Origin: Streptomyces sp. CB01881
GTDB lineage: Bacteria > Actinomycetota > Actinomycetes > Streptomycetales > Streptomycetaceae
DNA: 52,538 nucleotides
Assembly: GCF_002953255.1 (NCBI RefSeq)
Contig: NZ_CP026498.1
Span: forward strand, 11,287,488 to 11,340,025
Reading direction: 5' to 3'
This document shows positions 43,740 through 52,491 of the stretch, one piece after another; the first letter of the stretch is position 1; each line of letters opens with the position of its first letter. The position numbers and the translations under genes are program-made. Below the pieces are notes generated by a model that was given only the letters and a program-made list of their open reading frames with translations, did not search any database and was not told where the DNA came from.

Positions 43740-44470
43740 CCGGAAACGACACGGTTGCCCAGGCCTGTGGTTCCACAGACCGGCTTCGGCTCGTCAGGGT
43801 GGTGTTGTGGTGGCCAAAGGACCGCGGCGCGGCCGCGGCGCCGACGAGTGGTGCACCGCACCAGCCTTCCCACCGATCGAGCCCCGGCACGTCCAGCACG
43901 GGCGCAGCGCGGCGTCGCCGCACGGGCGGCCTGGCGCCGGTCGTTGGCGGCCCGGCTGTTCGGGCTCTCCCGCGCCTCGGTGAGGGAGTGCCGGCCCGGG
44001 CGGCCGTAGCGCCACCACACCGGCCCGAGCGGCCCGTGCCCGGTCCTCGCTGATGGCAGGCAGCAAGATGCTCACCGCCGAGGTGTCGGTGTTCACCACG
44101 AGGGCGGAGACACAGGTCGCCGCCGGCACCCCGGCAGGCGCCCGGGCAGGGGACTGGGCGGGACTGCCACCGGTCCCCATGCCCACTCCACGATCCCGAG
44201 CCCGGGCAGCGTGCCGACCACCACCGCCGTGCCCGCGCACCGTCGCCGAAACCGTCACCGGGCACCGGGCACCGACGCCCCCCGACAGCCCACCACCGGC
44301 CGCCGCGCCGGACAACACCGGCAGATCTCCATCCGGGTCGGCGCGCGGCGGTGGGCTGTCGGGGGCGTCGGCAGTGGCGGGGACCAGGGCGGCGCGGGCC
44401 GACCGCGCTGTTGTGGCCGAACATCAACCCGTACGGATGCTGTCAGGCGGGGCGGGGGTGGGGGCCGGGG
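43740..44470. other. Remnant-rich stretch without an intact gene
   Basis: Minus-strand pieces with coding character (VSALVVNTDTSAVSILLPAI, then in another frame WWRYGRPGRHSLTEARESPN) suggest one decayed gene between 43880 and 44160. Around 43890-43920 the DNA resembles 6118-6150 in the replication-relaxation fragment. A long inverted repeat lies at 44272-44371. Confidence 0.4.
44272..44371. repeat. Imperfect inverted repeat, about 100 bases overall
   Basis: The left arm begins CCGACGCCCCCCGACAGCCC at 44272, and the right arm is its near-complement ending at about 44371 (GGGCTGTCGGGGGCGTCGG). The arms pair over roughly 23-30 bases with one or two bulges. A smaller hairpin (GCCGG/CCGGC) sits between them. 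It lies in noncoding DNA upstream of no gene start. Confidence 0.6.
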
Positions 44471-45136
44471 TCAGGACGGCGTGGCGGCGGGCGACGCGGC
44501 GGCCTCCCAGGCGAACCCGTCCGCGTCGGTGAAGGCGTCGGCGGTGCCGCCGAGGACGATGCGGTGCGAGCCGGTGCCCTCGGCGGGGACGCCGAGGTCC
44601 TTGGCCAGGGCACGGCGCTTGTACAGCGCCAGCTTGACCTCACCGGCCCGGCCCGGGGCGAACTCGGCGTACTTGCCGCCGAAGCTCTTGGCCACGCTCA
44701 GACCCCGGCCGACGTAGAACTGCCTGGTGGCCTTCACATCCTCGACGCCGATCAGCAGGACGACCTCGTCGATCTCGCCGGTGGCGGGACCGGTGTCCTT
44801 CTTCGCCGAGGTCGCGATCTTCCAGATCGTCCCGTCCGGGGCCCGGACGACGCCGCCGTAGCCCCACAGCGACCTCGCGGCGGGCTTCAGCACCGTGGCA
44901 CCGGCCTCCACCGCGGCGCCGACGAAGCCGTCGACGGTGGCCGGCCCGGACACCGTGAGCGCCAGGGTGAAACCGCGGAACCCGGTGGACTGCGCCTCCG
45001 ACGCCCGCAGACGGATGTACGCGTCCACACCGAAGGCGCTGTAGAAACGGCGAGCGGCCTCGGGATCGGCCACCTCAAGGGTGACGGACACGAGGGACGT
45101 GTGGGCTGCGGTGGAAGTGGTGGTTGCCATGACCAT
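44471..45136 (-). CDS. VOC-family (glyoxalase-like) protein
   Basis: 221 residues from ATG 45136, chosen because it shares a base with the upstream stop (TGATG). Two VOC modules are present: SLVSVTLEVADPEAARRFYS with VVRAPDGTIWKIAT, and IDEVVLLIGVEDVKATRQFY with GTADAFTDADGFAWEAA. Paired modules form one metal site in this superfamily. The reaction (dioxygenase, glyoxalase or antibiotic binding) cannot be told. It follows an AraC-type regulator directly, a common pair in Streptomyces. Confidence 0.88.
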   Translation of the reverse strand: MVMATTTSTAAHTSLVSVTLEVADPEAARRFYSAFGVDAYIRLRASEAQSTGFRGFTLALTVSGPATVDGFVGAAVEAGATVLKPAARSLWGYGGVVRAPDGTIWKIATSAKKDTGPATGEIDEVVLLIGVEDVKATRQFYVGRGLSVAKSFGGKYAEFAPGRAGEVKLALYKRRALAKDLGVPAEGTGSHRIVLGGTADAFTDADGFAWEAAASPAATPS

Positions 45137-45630
45137 CACGCTAGGGGCTTCGCGGCGGCCGGGGCTTCTCGATTCCTGACCGGTCTTGAGACCTGCTTCG
45201 CCACGCACGCCGGCATCCCCTCCACCTTGATCGCCGACCCCACCTCGCGGGCCGCACCCGCCGCACCGGCCTGGCCGGCCGCCGCATCCGCCGCCTGACG
45301 CCGGAAGACCCCGGGCGACATGCCCACCAGCTCGGTGAAGCGGGTGGTGAACGTTCCCAACGACGCGCAGCCGACCTCGAAGCAGACCTCGGTGACACTG
45401 AGGTCGCCCCGCCGCAGCAGCGCCGCCGCCCGCTCGATGATCGTGTGGCGCTCGTCCTCGGAGATGCCGGGATCGGCGGCAGGCGGCGCCAGGAGGATCG
45501 ACGTGCCCGGCTGACCGGCCGCCGGCGGAGTCGTTGATCGGCGATACCTTGCTGCGATGGGCGGATGAGTCGGGGAATCCGGGCTGTGGCTGGCAGACAG
45601 CCTCACGGGCCGGACTGTCTGGAATCCCAC
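45136..45630 (-). pseudogene. AraC-family regulator, N-terminal part lost
   Basis: The second half of an AraC DNA-binding domain is clear: AAALLRRGDLSVTEVCFEVG, then CASLGTFTTRFTELVGMSPG and VFRRQAADA. The first HTH motif, which should precede it by about 50 residues, is replaced by unrelated Pro/Ser-rich sequence beyond about 45520. A start at 45630 would give 164 residues with only one HTH. It is most likely truncated at its 5' end, though still coupled to the VOC gene. DNA binding by a single HTH would be weak. Confidence 0.55.
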
Positions 45631-46097
45631 GCCGGCCTTGGAACCGGTCTTCGCCGCGGCAGACGAGCAGCATGTTTTCGCCGTCGGGGCGGACGAGAGT
45701 GTGGTTTTGGCGCGGCATTGAAAACGTCACCGCTGCGGAGTCGGCAGGACGGCGAAACGATCAAACTATGTAACGAAGCCTGGAATTCAGCCCGGGGGTC
45801 CGCCGAGCCTGACAAGGCGGCGTTGGGTCGCGTTCCAGATCAACAAGTCCAGTGGCGAATCCTGCCGGCCTGGTGGAGCCGGACACAGACGTTCGGGTTT
45901 TCCCGTCGCGACTTACCGCCGCCACACGACCTGACGGGTGCCGACCGCCCTTTGCCGGCACTGCTTGGACCGCCCCGCTGACCAGAAGAAGAGGCCTTCG
46001 CCAGGCGACGCCACCCGCTCAGCCCTATGGCAAGGCGTGCCAGTTTGGGTAGACATGGTCCGCTTGTGCCACTACGACCGAAGGAGCTGGGCGCGCC
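45631..46097. other. Intergenic stretch with a possible short Cys reading
   Basis: A plus-strand reading from 45938 (VPTALCRHCLDRPADQKKRP) has one CxxC pair but loses coding character after about 40 residues and overlaps the next gene. Otherwise nothing is recognised. The promoter of the 46098 gene should lie just before it. Confidence 0.35.
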
Positions 46098-46337
46098 ATG
46101 GAGAAGGACCAACTGGCTCACCTGGAGCAGCGGATTCACCACCTGATCACGGTGACCAAGTCTGTGACCAACGACCCTCACGAGGAGCTGCTCAAGATCA
46201 TCCACCGGCCGGGCTGGACGACGCCGGCCGAGGTGGCCCTGGTGACGAACGCGGTCGACCATCTGATCAAGCAGACCGAAGCCCTGAACGCAGCCCGCCA
46301 GGGGCTCATCGAGGGAGCCCGCTCCGTCGGCGGCTGA
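46098..46337 (+). CDS. Small helical protein of unknown function
   Basis: 79 residues from ATG 46098 with GAAGGAG at a suitable distance. It is acidic and all helical: KDQLAHLEQRIHHLITVTKS, then NDPHEELLKIIHRPGWTTPA and EVALVTNAVDHLIKQTEALN. The heptad-like spacing suggests a coiled-coil dimer. Not recognised. It is convergent with the helicase cluster and has no same-strand partner. Confidence 0.65.
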   Translation: MEKDQLAHLEQRIHHLITVTKSVTNDPHEELLKIIHRPGWTTPAEVALVTNAVDHLIKQTEALNAARQGLIEGARSVGG

Positions 46338-46471
46338 CGGCGGGTTCCCGTCAGCCCGGCCGGCCCGTGCGGTAGTAGCCGCCATCGACACTGCCGCCCG
46401 GGCGCGGCGGCGGGGCCGGGGTCGCGGCGGTCATCGCGCGGTGCCCCGGGAGCCGGGAACGGGTACGGGCG

Positions 46472-46501
46472 GCGGTCCCGGCCTGGGTGGGCCGGGACCG
46501 C
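46472..46501 (-). terminator. Terminator of the helicase transcript
   Basis: Perfect 12-base arms GCGGTCCCGGCC and GGCCGGGACCGC with a six-base loop, 16 bases beyond the helicase stop on the minus strand. Confidence 0.8.
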
Positions 46502-46517
46502 GGGGGTGCGGGGCGGA

Positions 46518-48887
46518 TCAGCCGGTGAGGGTCTCGGCGTGCCGGTGAAGGGCGTCCAGGAGCGCGGCCTGCCGGCCGGTCAGCTTCCCGTCGGTGCGGG
46601 CCGCCGCCTGCTTGCGCAGCCACGTCCCCGGCCGGAACGTCGGGTCCGCCTCGCCGCCGGTGCGGTTCGCCGGGCCGGTGAGGGTGCCGCCGGCGGCGAG
46701 GTAGGCGAGAAGGCGCCGGTAGGAGCGGTTCCAGTCCGGCTCCAGACGCCACAGCTCGTCCAGGGCGTCGAGCTTGGTCACCTGGTCGGGGTGGAGATTC
46801 TCGGCCTTGCGCTGGCGGCGCATCCACGCACCTACCGCGTAGTCGTCCAGCTTCGCGGTGGCGGGGATCGCGAGGTGGCCGTGCTGGTGGTGGAAGGCGG
46901 CGGCGTAGGCGTGGCCGCGTTCCCAGGCGTTGGCGTTCTTCGACCAGATCATGCCGAGCGCGTCCAGCTCGCCGGCCCGGGCCGCATCGAGCAGGCCCTG
47001 GCCGTTCAGGTGGCGCTGGCGGGCGAGCCAGGAAATCAGCTCCGCGTGCCGGTCGCGGTCGGTGGGGTCGAGGTGGCCGTGCTCGATGTGGAACACGGCG
47101 GCGACGGCGTGCATGCGCTGCCACTCGGTCGCCCTGGGGTTGAACGCCCGCAGCTTGACGGCCTGGAGGATCTGCCCCGCGTGGTGGCGGGCATCGATCC
47201 GCAGCCACTCGACCGGCGACTCCGGCGCCGCGGGCCTCTGCTCGCCCTCCCCGGCCTCGGCCTCGGAGGCCTTGGCCGTGGTGATGAGCTGGGGCCGGCC
47301 GCGGTGGGCGCGCAGCTCGGTGATGCGGCCGGCCACCCGGGCGTCGTGCGCGGCCAGCGCCCGCAGGACGCGCCAGATCGTGCGGAAGGAGGAGGCCTCG
47401 ATCTCGGTGTCGGCCTCGGCCTTCACCGCCTCGCCGGCATCGTGGACCGCGGCCGGGTCGGCGGCCGCGGTGTCGTCGCCGACCTCGGGCGAGGGGAGGT
47501 AGACCGGGATGACGACCCAGGAGACTTTGCCCTGCCGGTAGGACTGGCGCAGGGCGCGGCCGACGGCCTGGACGATGTCGATCACCGAGGACTTGGGGTC
47601 GGCGAAGACGATCGCGTCGACCGCGGCGATGTCGATCCCCTCCGACAGGAGACGGGAGTTCGCGAGGATGCCGCACTCCTCGCCGTCCTCCCCGGTGTGG
47701 GCCTTGAACTCGGCGAACGCGGCCCGGCGCTCGCGCAGCCGGTCGGCGCCGGCCACGGCCTTCGCCCACAGCCGCTCCGGCCGGTCCGCGTCCTTGAGCA
47801 GTTCGGCGGCGCCCAGCAGGCCGGCGGCGAACTCCCGCGCCGCCGACACCCGCGAGTGGAACGTGATCACGCGGCGCAGCTCCAGGTCGGCGACGGCGCG
47901 CAGCACCGCGATCTGCAGGGCCAGGCGCAGGAGTTCCTCGTTGGTGCGCTGGGAGCGCAGGTCGGCGACGGCGGGGAGGTTGAGGAGGTCGCGCAGGTCC
48001 TCGTCGGTGACGACGGGGACGAGGACGCGGTAGTCGGCGAGGTAGCCGTGTTCGATGCCCTGGCCGAGGGTCCAGGTGTAGACGGTGGGGCCGTAGATGC
48101 GTTCGTCGTCCATCGAGCACAGCGCCGGCAGTGCCTGGTTTTCGCCGTCCGGGGCGCCGGTGTCGTCGGTCTTGGTGAGGTCGGTGAGGCCGTCCTTGGC
48201 CTTGCGGTCGTCGGCGATGCGCGGGGTCGCGGTGAAGTACAGGCGTCGCTGTGCCGGGACCTGGTCGTCGTGGTGGACGGCCGCCCATGCCTTGCCCTCG
48301 GCGCCGGCGGTGCGGTGCGCCTCGTCGACCACGACCAGGTCCCAGCGGGCCAGGCCGAAGTCGCGGTGGGCCTGGACGATCCGCTCCAGGGAGGCGTAGG
48401 TCGCGTACACGGTGACCGGCTCGCCGGGCTTCGCGGAGGCGACCAGGTCGGCGATCCGCGCCGCAATGGTGGTGACCTGGGCACGGACGCGGCCGCCGGC
48501 CTCCGCGCTCTCCAGTGCCTCCTCCCGCGAGCACGCCGCGACCGCCAGCCCACGGCGGCCGCCCTTCGTGGACCAGGCCTCCGCGCTCTGCTCCAGCAGC
48601 TCGATCGTCGGCACCAGCACCAACACCGAACCGCGAGCGGCCAGGCGCCGGGCGCAGCCGGCGGCGATCAGGGTCTTGCCGGAGCCGGTCGCGGCGACCA
48701 CCGTCGCGCGGCCGCCGTCCTTCACCTCGCGCACGGCGGCCGCGACGGCGTCCTTCTGGAACCAGTGCAACGGCAACGGGTTCACGACGGTGCCGGACGG
48801 CTGCGCCGGGAGCGGCCGCCCGGCCTCGGCCCGGAACGCTGCCGGCACGTCGGCCTCGGCGGCGGTGGCGGTCGTCGCGGTCTCCAC
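46518..48887 (-). CDS. DEAH-box helicase with helicase-associated (HA) repeats
   Basis: 789 residues from GTG 48887, with GAAGGAG ten bases upstream. Superfamily 2 motifs are complete: Q-motif-like LHWFQKDAV, Walker A AATGSGKT (65-72), DEAH at 188-191, YFTATPR (motif III) and SSVIDIVQAVGRALRQS (motif VI). The C-terminal 240 residues carry HA domains (PF03457) of the form AVAAVFHIEHGHLDP, AYAAAFHHQHGHLAIP and a degenerate third. Helicases with HA domains are typical of actinobacterial linear-replicon ends and plasmids. It lies 106 bases after the Tpg/Tpc-like gene on the same strand. Confidence 0.88.
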   Translation of the reverse strand: METATTATAAEADVPAAFRAEAGRPLPAQPSGTVVNPLPLHWFQKDAVAAAVREVKDGGRATVVAATGSGKTLIAAGCARRLAARGSVLVLVPTIELLEQSAEAWSTKGGRRGLAVAACSREEALESAEAGGRVRAQVTTIAARIADLVASAKPGEPVTVYATYASLERIVQAHRDFGLARWDLVVVDEAHRTAGAEGKAWAAVHHDDQVPAQRRLYFTATPRIADDRKAKDGLTDLTKTDDTGAPDGENQALPALCSMDDERIYGPTVYTWTLGQGIEHGYLADYRVLVPVVTDEDLRDLLNLPAVADLRSQRTNEELLRLALQIAVLRAVADLELRRVITFHSRVSAAREFAAGLLGAAELLKDADRPERLWAKAVAGADRLRERRAAFAEFKAHTGEDGEECGILANSRLLSEGIDIAAVDAIVFADPKSSVIDIVQAVGRALRQSYRQGKVSWVVIPVYLPSPEVGDDTAAADPAAVHDAGEAVKAEADTEIEASSFRTIWRVLRALAAHDARVAGRITELRAHRGRPQLITTAKASEAEAGEGEQRPAAPESPVEWLRIDARHHAGQILQAVKLRAFNPRATEWQRMHAVAAVFHIEHGHLDPTDRDRHAELISWLARQRHLNGQGLLDAARAGELDALGMIWSKNANAWERGHAYAAAFHHQHGHLAIPATAKLDDYAVGAWMRRQRKAENLHPDQVTKLDALDELWRLEPDWNRSYRRLLAYLAAGGTLTGPANRTGGEADPTFRPGTWLRKQAAARTDGKLTGRQAALLDALHRHAETLTG

Positions 48888-48993
48888 GGCGGTGGTTCTC
48901 CTTCGTCTGCCGGGTGGGGCGGGGCAGGGCGGGTGCGGGGAGGGTTCCACGGAGCCGGGCGCGTGGCAGCGGTGACCGGCAGCGCGGCGGGTG

Positions 48994-49722
48994 TCAGCCG
49001 ATGAGGATCTCGGAGGTCTGGTGGCCGGTGGGGGTCCAGGTCCGGATCTCCAGGTAGACGATCTCGGCGTCCGGGACGGCGCGGCCGGTCTCCACCAGCC
49101 ATGTCCACACCGCGTGGACGACGTCGCCGTGCGAGGCGGCCACCCGCCGCGACCACTCGGCGGCGGAGAAACCGCCCGTGGCGGCAGAGCCGTAGGTGCG
49201 CTCCTCGGTGCCGTCCGCACGGGGCACCACGCCGCGCCGGATGCCGGGTGAGTCCTGTCTCGACCCGGCCGGCAGGGTGAAGTGGGTGCCGCGCATGCGT
49301 ACCGTCAGGGCGACCCTGCCGTTCGCGGCCGCGGCCGCGTGGATGACGCCGGCCAGGTGCGCGGCGCCGGTCTTGATGGCCTGTTTCCCGGCGCGCCCGG
49401 CCATGCTGCCGCCCGGGGTGCCGATCACGTCCTTGCCCCGCACCCGGGCCTTCTGCCCGGTCTTCGTGCGGCGGCGGGTGGTGTTCGCCTCGGCGATGCC
49501 GGCCAGGGCCTCCTCGTCCCGCTCTCCGCCCCGTACGGCCCGTACCAGCTGGCGCAGGGCGCCCACCATGCTGGCGCCCTTGCCCTTGGTGAAGAACTGG
49601 CTGACGAGGGAGGCGTCGCGGCCGAGCATCCTGGCGACCTGGCGCCTGGTGTAGCCCTGGTCGATCAGCTCCTGGGCGAGGCGGGCGGCCTCGTTCGGCT
49701 GGTTCGGGTCGGCGGGGCTCAC
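48994..49722 (-). CDS. HTH protein in the position of a telomere terminal protein (Tpg/Tpc-like)
   Basis: 242 residues from GTG 49722; GTGA overlaps the stop of the 737-residue gene. An HTH lies near residues 22-48 (GYTRRQVARMLGRDASLVSQ then FFTKGKG), followed by a basic linker (TTRRRTKTGQKARVRGKDVI). The C-terminal half (VALTVRMRGTHF; HAVWTWLVETGRAV; ending EIVYLEIRTW) is unassigned. Tap-Tpg and Tac-Tpc operons of Streptomyces pair a large protein with a small downstream HTH protein that caps DNA 5' ends. Position, size and HTH agree, sequence identity is untested. An alternative is a plasmid partition or regulatory protein. Confidence 0.6.
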   Translation of the reverse strand: MSPADPNQPNEAARLAQELIDQGYTRRQVARMLGRDASLVSQFFTKGKGASMVGALRQLVRAVRGGERDEEALAGIAEANTTRRRTKTGQKARVRGKDVIGTPGGSMAGRAGKQAIKTGAAHLAGVIHAAAAANGRVALTVRMRGTHFTLPAGSRQDSPGIRRGVVPRADGTEERTYGSAATGGFSAAEWSRRVAASHGDVVHAVWTWLVETGRAVPDAEIVYLEIRTWTPTGHQTSEILIG

Positions 49723-51932
49723 TGGTCGGTCCCCTTCGCGGCGAGTTCGGCTCGGCCCAGGGCTCGCAGCTTCAGGTACTGCTCCTGGCCGGCCGGGTGC
49801 TCGACGGGGCCGGTGAGGTGGCCCTTGAGGAGGTAGTCGCCCACCTCGCCCCGGTAGGGCCAGGGCTGGCGCTCGGTCAGGGCGATGCCGTCCGTGCCGA
49901 AGTAGACGACCGTGCCGGGCTTGGCGTGCAGCGCCCCGGCGACGGCGACGACCTCCTTGCCGTCGCGGTACTTCATGTCCAGCAGCGCCGCCCGCGCCCC
50001 CGACCACACGTACGCGGCCCACTCCGGGTGGGCGTACGGGTCGCGGGAGAACCCGGCCTGCCGCTGCCAGGTCACCACGTCGCCGTCCTGGCCGAGGATC
50101 TCCACCCCGGCCGGCAGCGCCTCCCCCACCGGGGTGGTGCCGGAGACCAGGCGCGGGCGCTGCGCGAAGCCGCCCAGGCCGAACAGCAGCACGGAGCGGA
50201 CCGACCGGCTCGCGAGGTAGGCCGCGGTGCGCTGGCGCTCGTCGGCGTGCAGTTTGGAGAGGTTGGCCAGGTCCGCCCAGGCGGCCTTGAGGCGCCTGCC
50301 CCACTCGTCGAGCGGCTTGCCGTCCTCGAAGAGCAGGCCGTCGAGGATCTCGATCCGCCACGGCGCGAGGTGGTTCGACAGCGCGAGGTGGACCTCCGCC
50401 CCGCCCGCCCAGGTGGTGAACGTGGCACCGGGCTCTGACGGGTAGACCCAGGCACGGTCACCGCTGACGGGCGCCGGGAGCAGCCCGACGTGGTTCCAGC
50501 CGGCCGGGACGGTCACCTTGATGTTCCAGTGCGAGCAGGACATCAGCGCCTTGGTCTGCTCCTGCTCCGTCATCGCCGCGAACCCGGCCGCGGTGATCCG
50601 GCGCGGCGTGCCGACCGGGGACTTCCACAGGTGCTTCGCATAGGCGAACGTGCGGTCGTACTCCACCAACGCGGGCAGCTGCTCCGGCACCCGTGGGGGC
50701 AGGACCAGCTCGGTGCGGCCCTGCCCGCCGGTGGCGTGCAGCAGACCGCGCAGCTCCTCGGACAGCACCGGGTAGCCGCCGGCCCACTTGCCGGTGGTGG
50801 GGATGGTGCGCGACCACAGGTCCCGGCCGGTCTGCGACGGCGACCCCATCAGCACCGCGTCGTCCCAGTGGCGGCGCAGCGCCTGCCACAGCAGCCGGAA
50901 CGCGTCCCGGCAGGTGGTGACGTCGGCGCCGTCCGGGTCGAACCACTCCCCCATGGAGCGGATCTCCGTGACCGGGCCGTCCGGGGCGGCGGCGGGGGCG
51001 TAGCGGCCGACCGGCTGGCGCTGGTGGACGAAGTGCCCGGCCAGCCTGTCCCGGCCCGCGCCGACGGCGGTGGTCCACCGCTCGCTGGGGGTGTTCAGCC
51101 AGGCCGCGACCGCGTCCTTGAGCGTGCTGTAGCGCTCGGCGCCGTCGTGCCACGGGGCGCCGGCGGTGATGTAGACCCGCTCCGCACCCGGGGCCGTGGT
51201 GAGGACGGCGTCCAGGATCTCCCCGGGCGTGCGGGCCCCGAGGTCGACCCGCACCGTCTGGTCGCGCACGGCCAGCACGCCGGCCGCCACGTCCAGGAAA
51301 ACCGTCGAGCGGGCCTGCTGGACGAAGTTCGGGCGCTTGGAGGCCAGGCCGGTCGTCGCGGACTCGAACCGCGCGCCCGCCGGGCCCTCCGGGAGGGTGG
51401 GCAGCTCGCGCGGCCCGACGACCACGGCCGGACGCTCCGCAGCAGCGACCGGAGCGACCGAGGGCGCCGGGGCGACCGGCGCAGCAACGGCGGGCTCGGC
51501 CGGGGCGGGGTGCTCGACGACGGCCTGGTCCTCAACCTCGACCGGGGCCGGCTGCTTGAGTACGGCTGTGGGACGGGTGAGCGCCGGGGCGACGGCGGAC
51601 TCGGCGACCGGCGCGGGCTCGGCCACGGGCGCCGGAGCGGGCGCAGCGGCACCGGCCCGGTCGTCGGCCTTGGCGGTGCGGACGGCGGCCGGGGTCGGGT
51701 CCAGCAGCGGGGCGATCCGCACGACGTCCACGACCGGCAACCCGGAGGCCTTCGCGACGGTGTCGGCCTTCGCGCCCTCGTACCCCGCGAGTTCGGTGAT
51801 CCGGCGGGCGCGCCGGCCGATGAGCTTGTCGAGCGCGGCCTGCGCGGCCGCGACAGCCTTCTCGGCGGCCGCGATCTCGGCACGCAGCGGGCGCAGCTCA
51901 GCGAGCTTCGTGGTGTACGTCTTGCGGTCCAT
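49719..51932 (-). CDS. Large Tap/Tac-like protein with faint DNA polymerase B-like motifs
   Basis: 737 residues from ATG 51932. Residues 1-45 form a coiled coil, 80-180 a Pro/Ala linker. From 180 the sequence is globular. Three blocks occur in the order of family-B polymerase motifs: EYDRTFAYAKHLW (424-436, motif A-like), YLASRSVRSVLLFGLGGF (572-589, motif B-like) and TVVYFGTDGIALTE (674-687, motif C-like, with GTDG where DTDS is usual). Similar YDR-containing proteins occur near Streptomyces replicon ends. The likely role is recruiting terminal protein or priming at telomeres; this is inference. It is coupled to the genes on both sides. Confidence 0.6.
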   Translation of the reverse strand: MDRKTYTTKLAELRPLRAEIAAAEKAVAAAQAALDKLIGRRARRITELAGYEGAKADTVAKASGLPVVDVVRIAPLLDPTPAAVRTAKADDRAGAAAPAPAPVAEPAPVAESAVAPALTRPTAVLKQPAPVEVEDQAVVEHPAPAEPAVAAPVAPAPSVAPVAAAERPAVVVGPRELPTLPEGPAGARFESATTGLASKRPNFVQQARSTVFLDVAAGVLAVRDQTVRVDLGARTPGEILDAVLTTAPGAERVYITAGAPWHDGAERYSTLKDAVAAWLNTPSERWTTAVGAGRDRLAGHFVHQRQPVGRYAPAAAPDGPVTEIRSMGEWFDPDGADVTTCRDAFRLLWQALRRHWDDAVLMGSPSQTGRDLWSRTIPTTGKWAGGYPVLSEELRGLLHATGGQGRTELVLPPRVPEQLPALVEYDRTFAYAKHLWKSPVGTPRRITAAGFAAMTEQEQTKALMSCSHWNIKVTVPAGWNHVGLLPAPVSGDRAWVYPSEPGATFTTWAGGAEVHLALSNHLAPWRIEILDGLLFEDGKPLDEWGRRLKAAWADLANLSKLHADERQRTAAYLASRSVRSVLLFGLGGFAQRPRLVSGTTPVGEALPAGVEILGQDGDVVTWQRQAGFSRDPYAHPEWAAYVWSGARAALLDMKYRDGKEVVAVAGALHAKPGTVVYFGTDGIALTERQPWPYRGEVGDYLLKGHLTGPVEHPAGQEQYLKLRALGRAELAAKGTDQ

Positions 51933-51939
51933 CAGGGTG

Positions 51940-52269
51940 TCACTCCCCTGCCGTGGTCTCGGCGCCGGTGTCGAGGGGGCGGGCCTGGCGGGCGAGGGTG
52001 AGCCAGCCGTCCGGGCCCCGGGTGCCGTGGATGTCGGCCAGGCCCGCGAGCAGGAAGGCATAGGCACCGCGCTTGGGGGCCCGCGGTTGGGCGGTCCCGT
52101 TCTCCCACCTGGCGAACGTCTCCCGCCTGGTGTCCAGGGCCGCGGCGACCTCGATCTGGGTCAGGCCGGCCTCCTTGCGCAGCCGCTCCCGCTCGGCCGG
52201 CTCCGGCAGGTCCCCGCCGCCCCGCGCCTTGGCCAGCAGTGCGTCCACCGCCGCGTAGATCTCAGACAT
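51940..52269 (-). CDS. HTH protein resembling the N-terminus of telomere-associated protein Tap
   Basis: 109 residues from ATG 52269 with AGGAGGT at ideal spacing. It opens MSEIYAAVDALLAKARG, then ERERLRKEAGLTQIEVAAAL with the HTH completed by DTRRETFARWENGTAQPRAP. From memory this pattern begins full-length Tap proteins of Streptomyces, where it is fused to a 600-700 residue body. Here the body-like protein is a separate gene seven bases downstream. It could bind telomeric or operator DNA and recruit its partner. An XRE-type autoregulator of the operon is the alternative. Confidence 0.7.
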   Translation of the reverse strand: MSEIYAAVDALLAKARGGGDLPEPAERERLRKEAGLTQIEVAAALDTRRETFARWENGTAQPRAPKRGAYAFLLAGLADIHGTRGPDGWLTLARQARPLDTGAETTAGE

Positions 52270-52300
52270 CTCATACCTCCTAGCAGGGAAGGTATCACAG

Positions 52301-52311
52301 AGAGTCACTCT
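52301..52311. promoter_or_regulatory. Palindrome AGAGTCACTCT, possible operator
   Basis: A perfect 11-base palindrome between the promoter and the start of the HTH gene, in an AT-rich island. It is a candidate autoregulatory site for that HTH protein. Confidence 0.4.
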
Positions 52312-52329
52312 ATATGCAGCATTATTAGT

Positions 52330-52358
52330 CCTATATTGGTCGCATAATTGCCGTGCAA
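52330..52358 (-). promoter_or_regulatory. Promoter of the telomere-type operon
   Basis: TTGCAC (52353-52358) and TATAGG (52330-52335) on the minus strand are exactly 17 bases apart, in the most AT-rich part of the window. It reads into the HTH gene and the cluster down to the terminator at 46472. Confidence 0.65.
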
Positions 52359-52491
52359 GCTCGGGCTGTCGCTCCCGCCCCATGGGCTGGGGGGACACCG
52401 CTGTCCGGCATGCCCTGCCCAGGGGCCAAGCCGACACTGCCGACACACCACGCCCGCCCGCCCGCCCGCCGGTCACGATGACTGACGAACC

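Noticed and set aside
46506..49004. An 832-codon open frame on the plus strand
   Set aside because: It is the complement of the DEAH helicase gene, which has complete motifs, RBS and terminator.
52451..52470. CCCG simple repeat as a telomeric repeat
   Set aside because: Streptomyces telomeres are defined by palindromes, not simple repeats; a short run in 70%-GC DNA is expected by chance.
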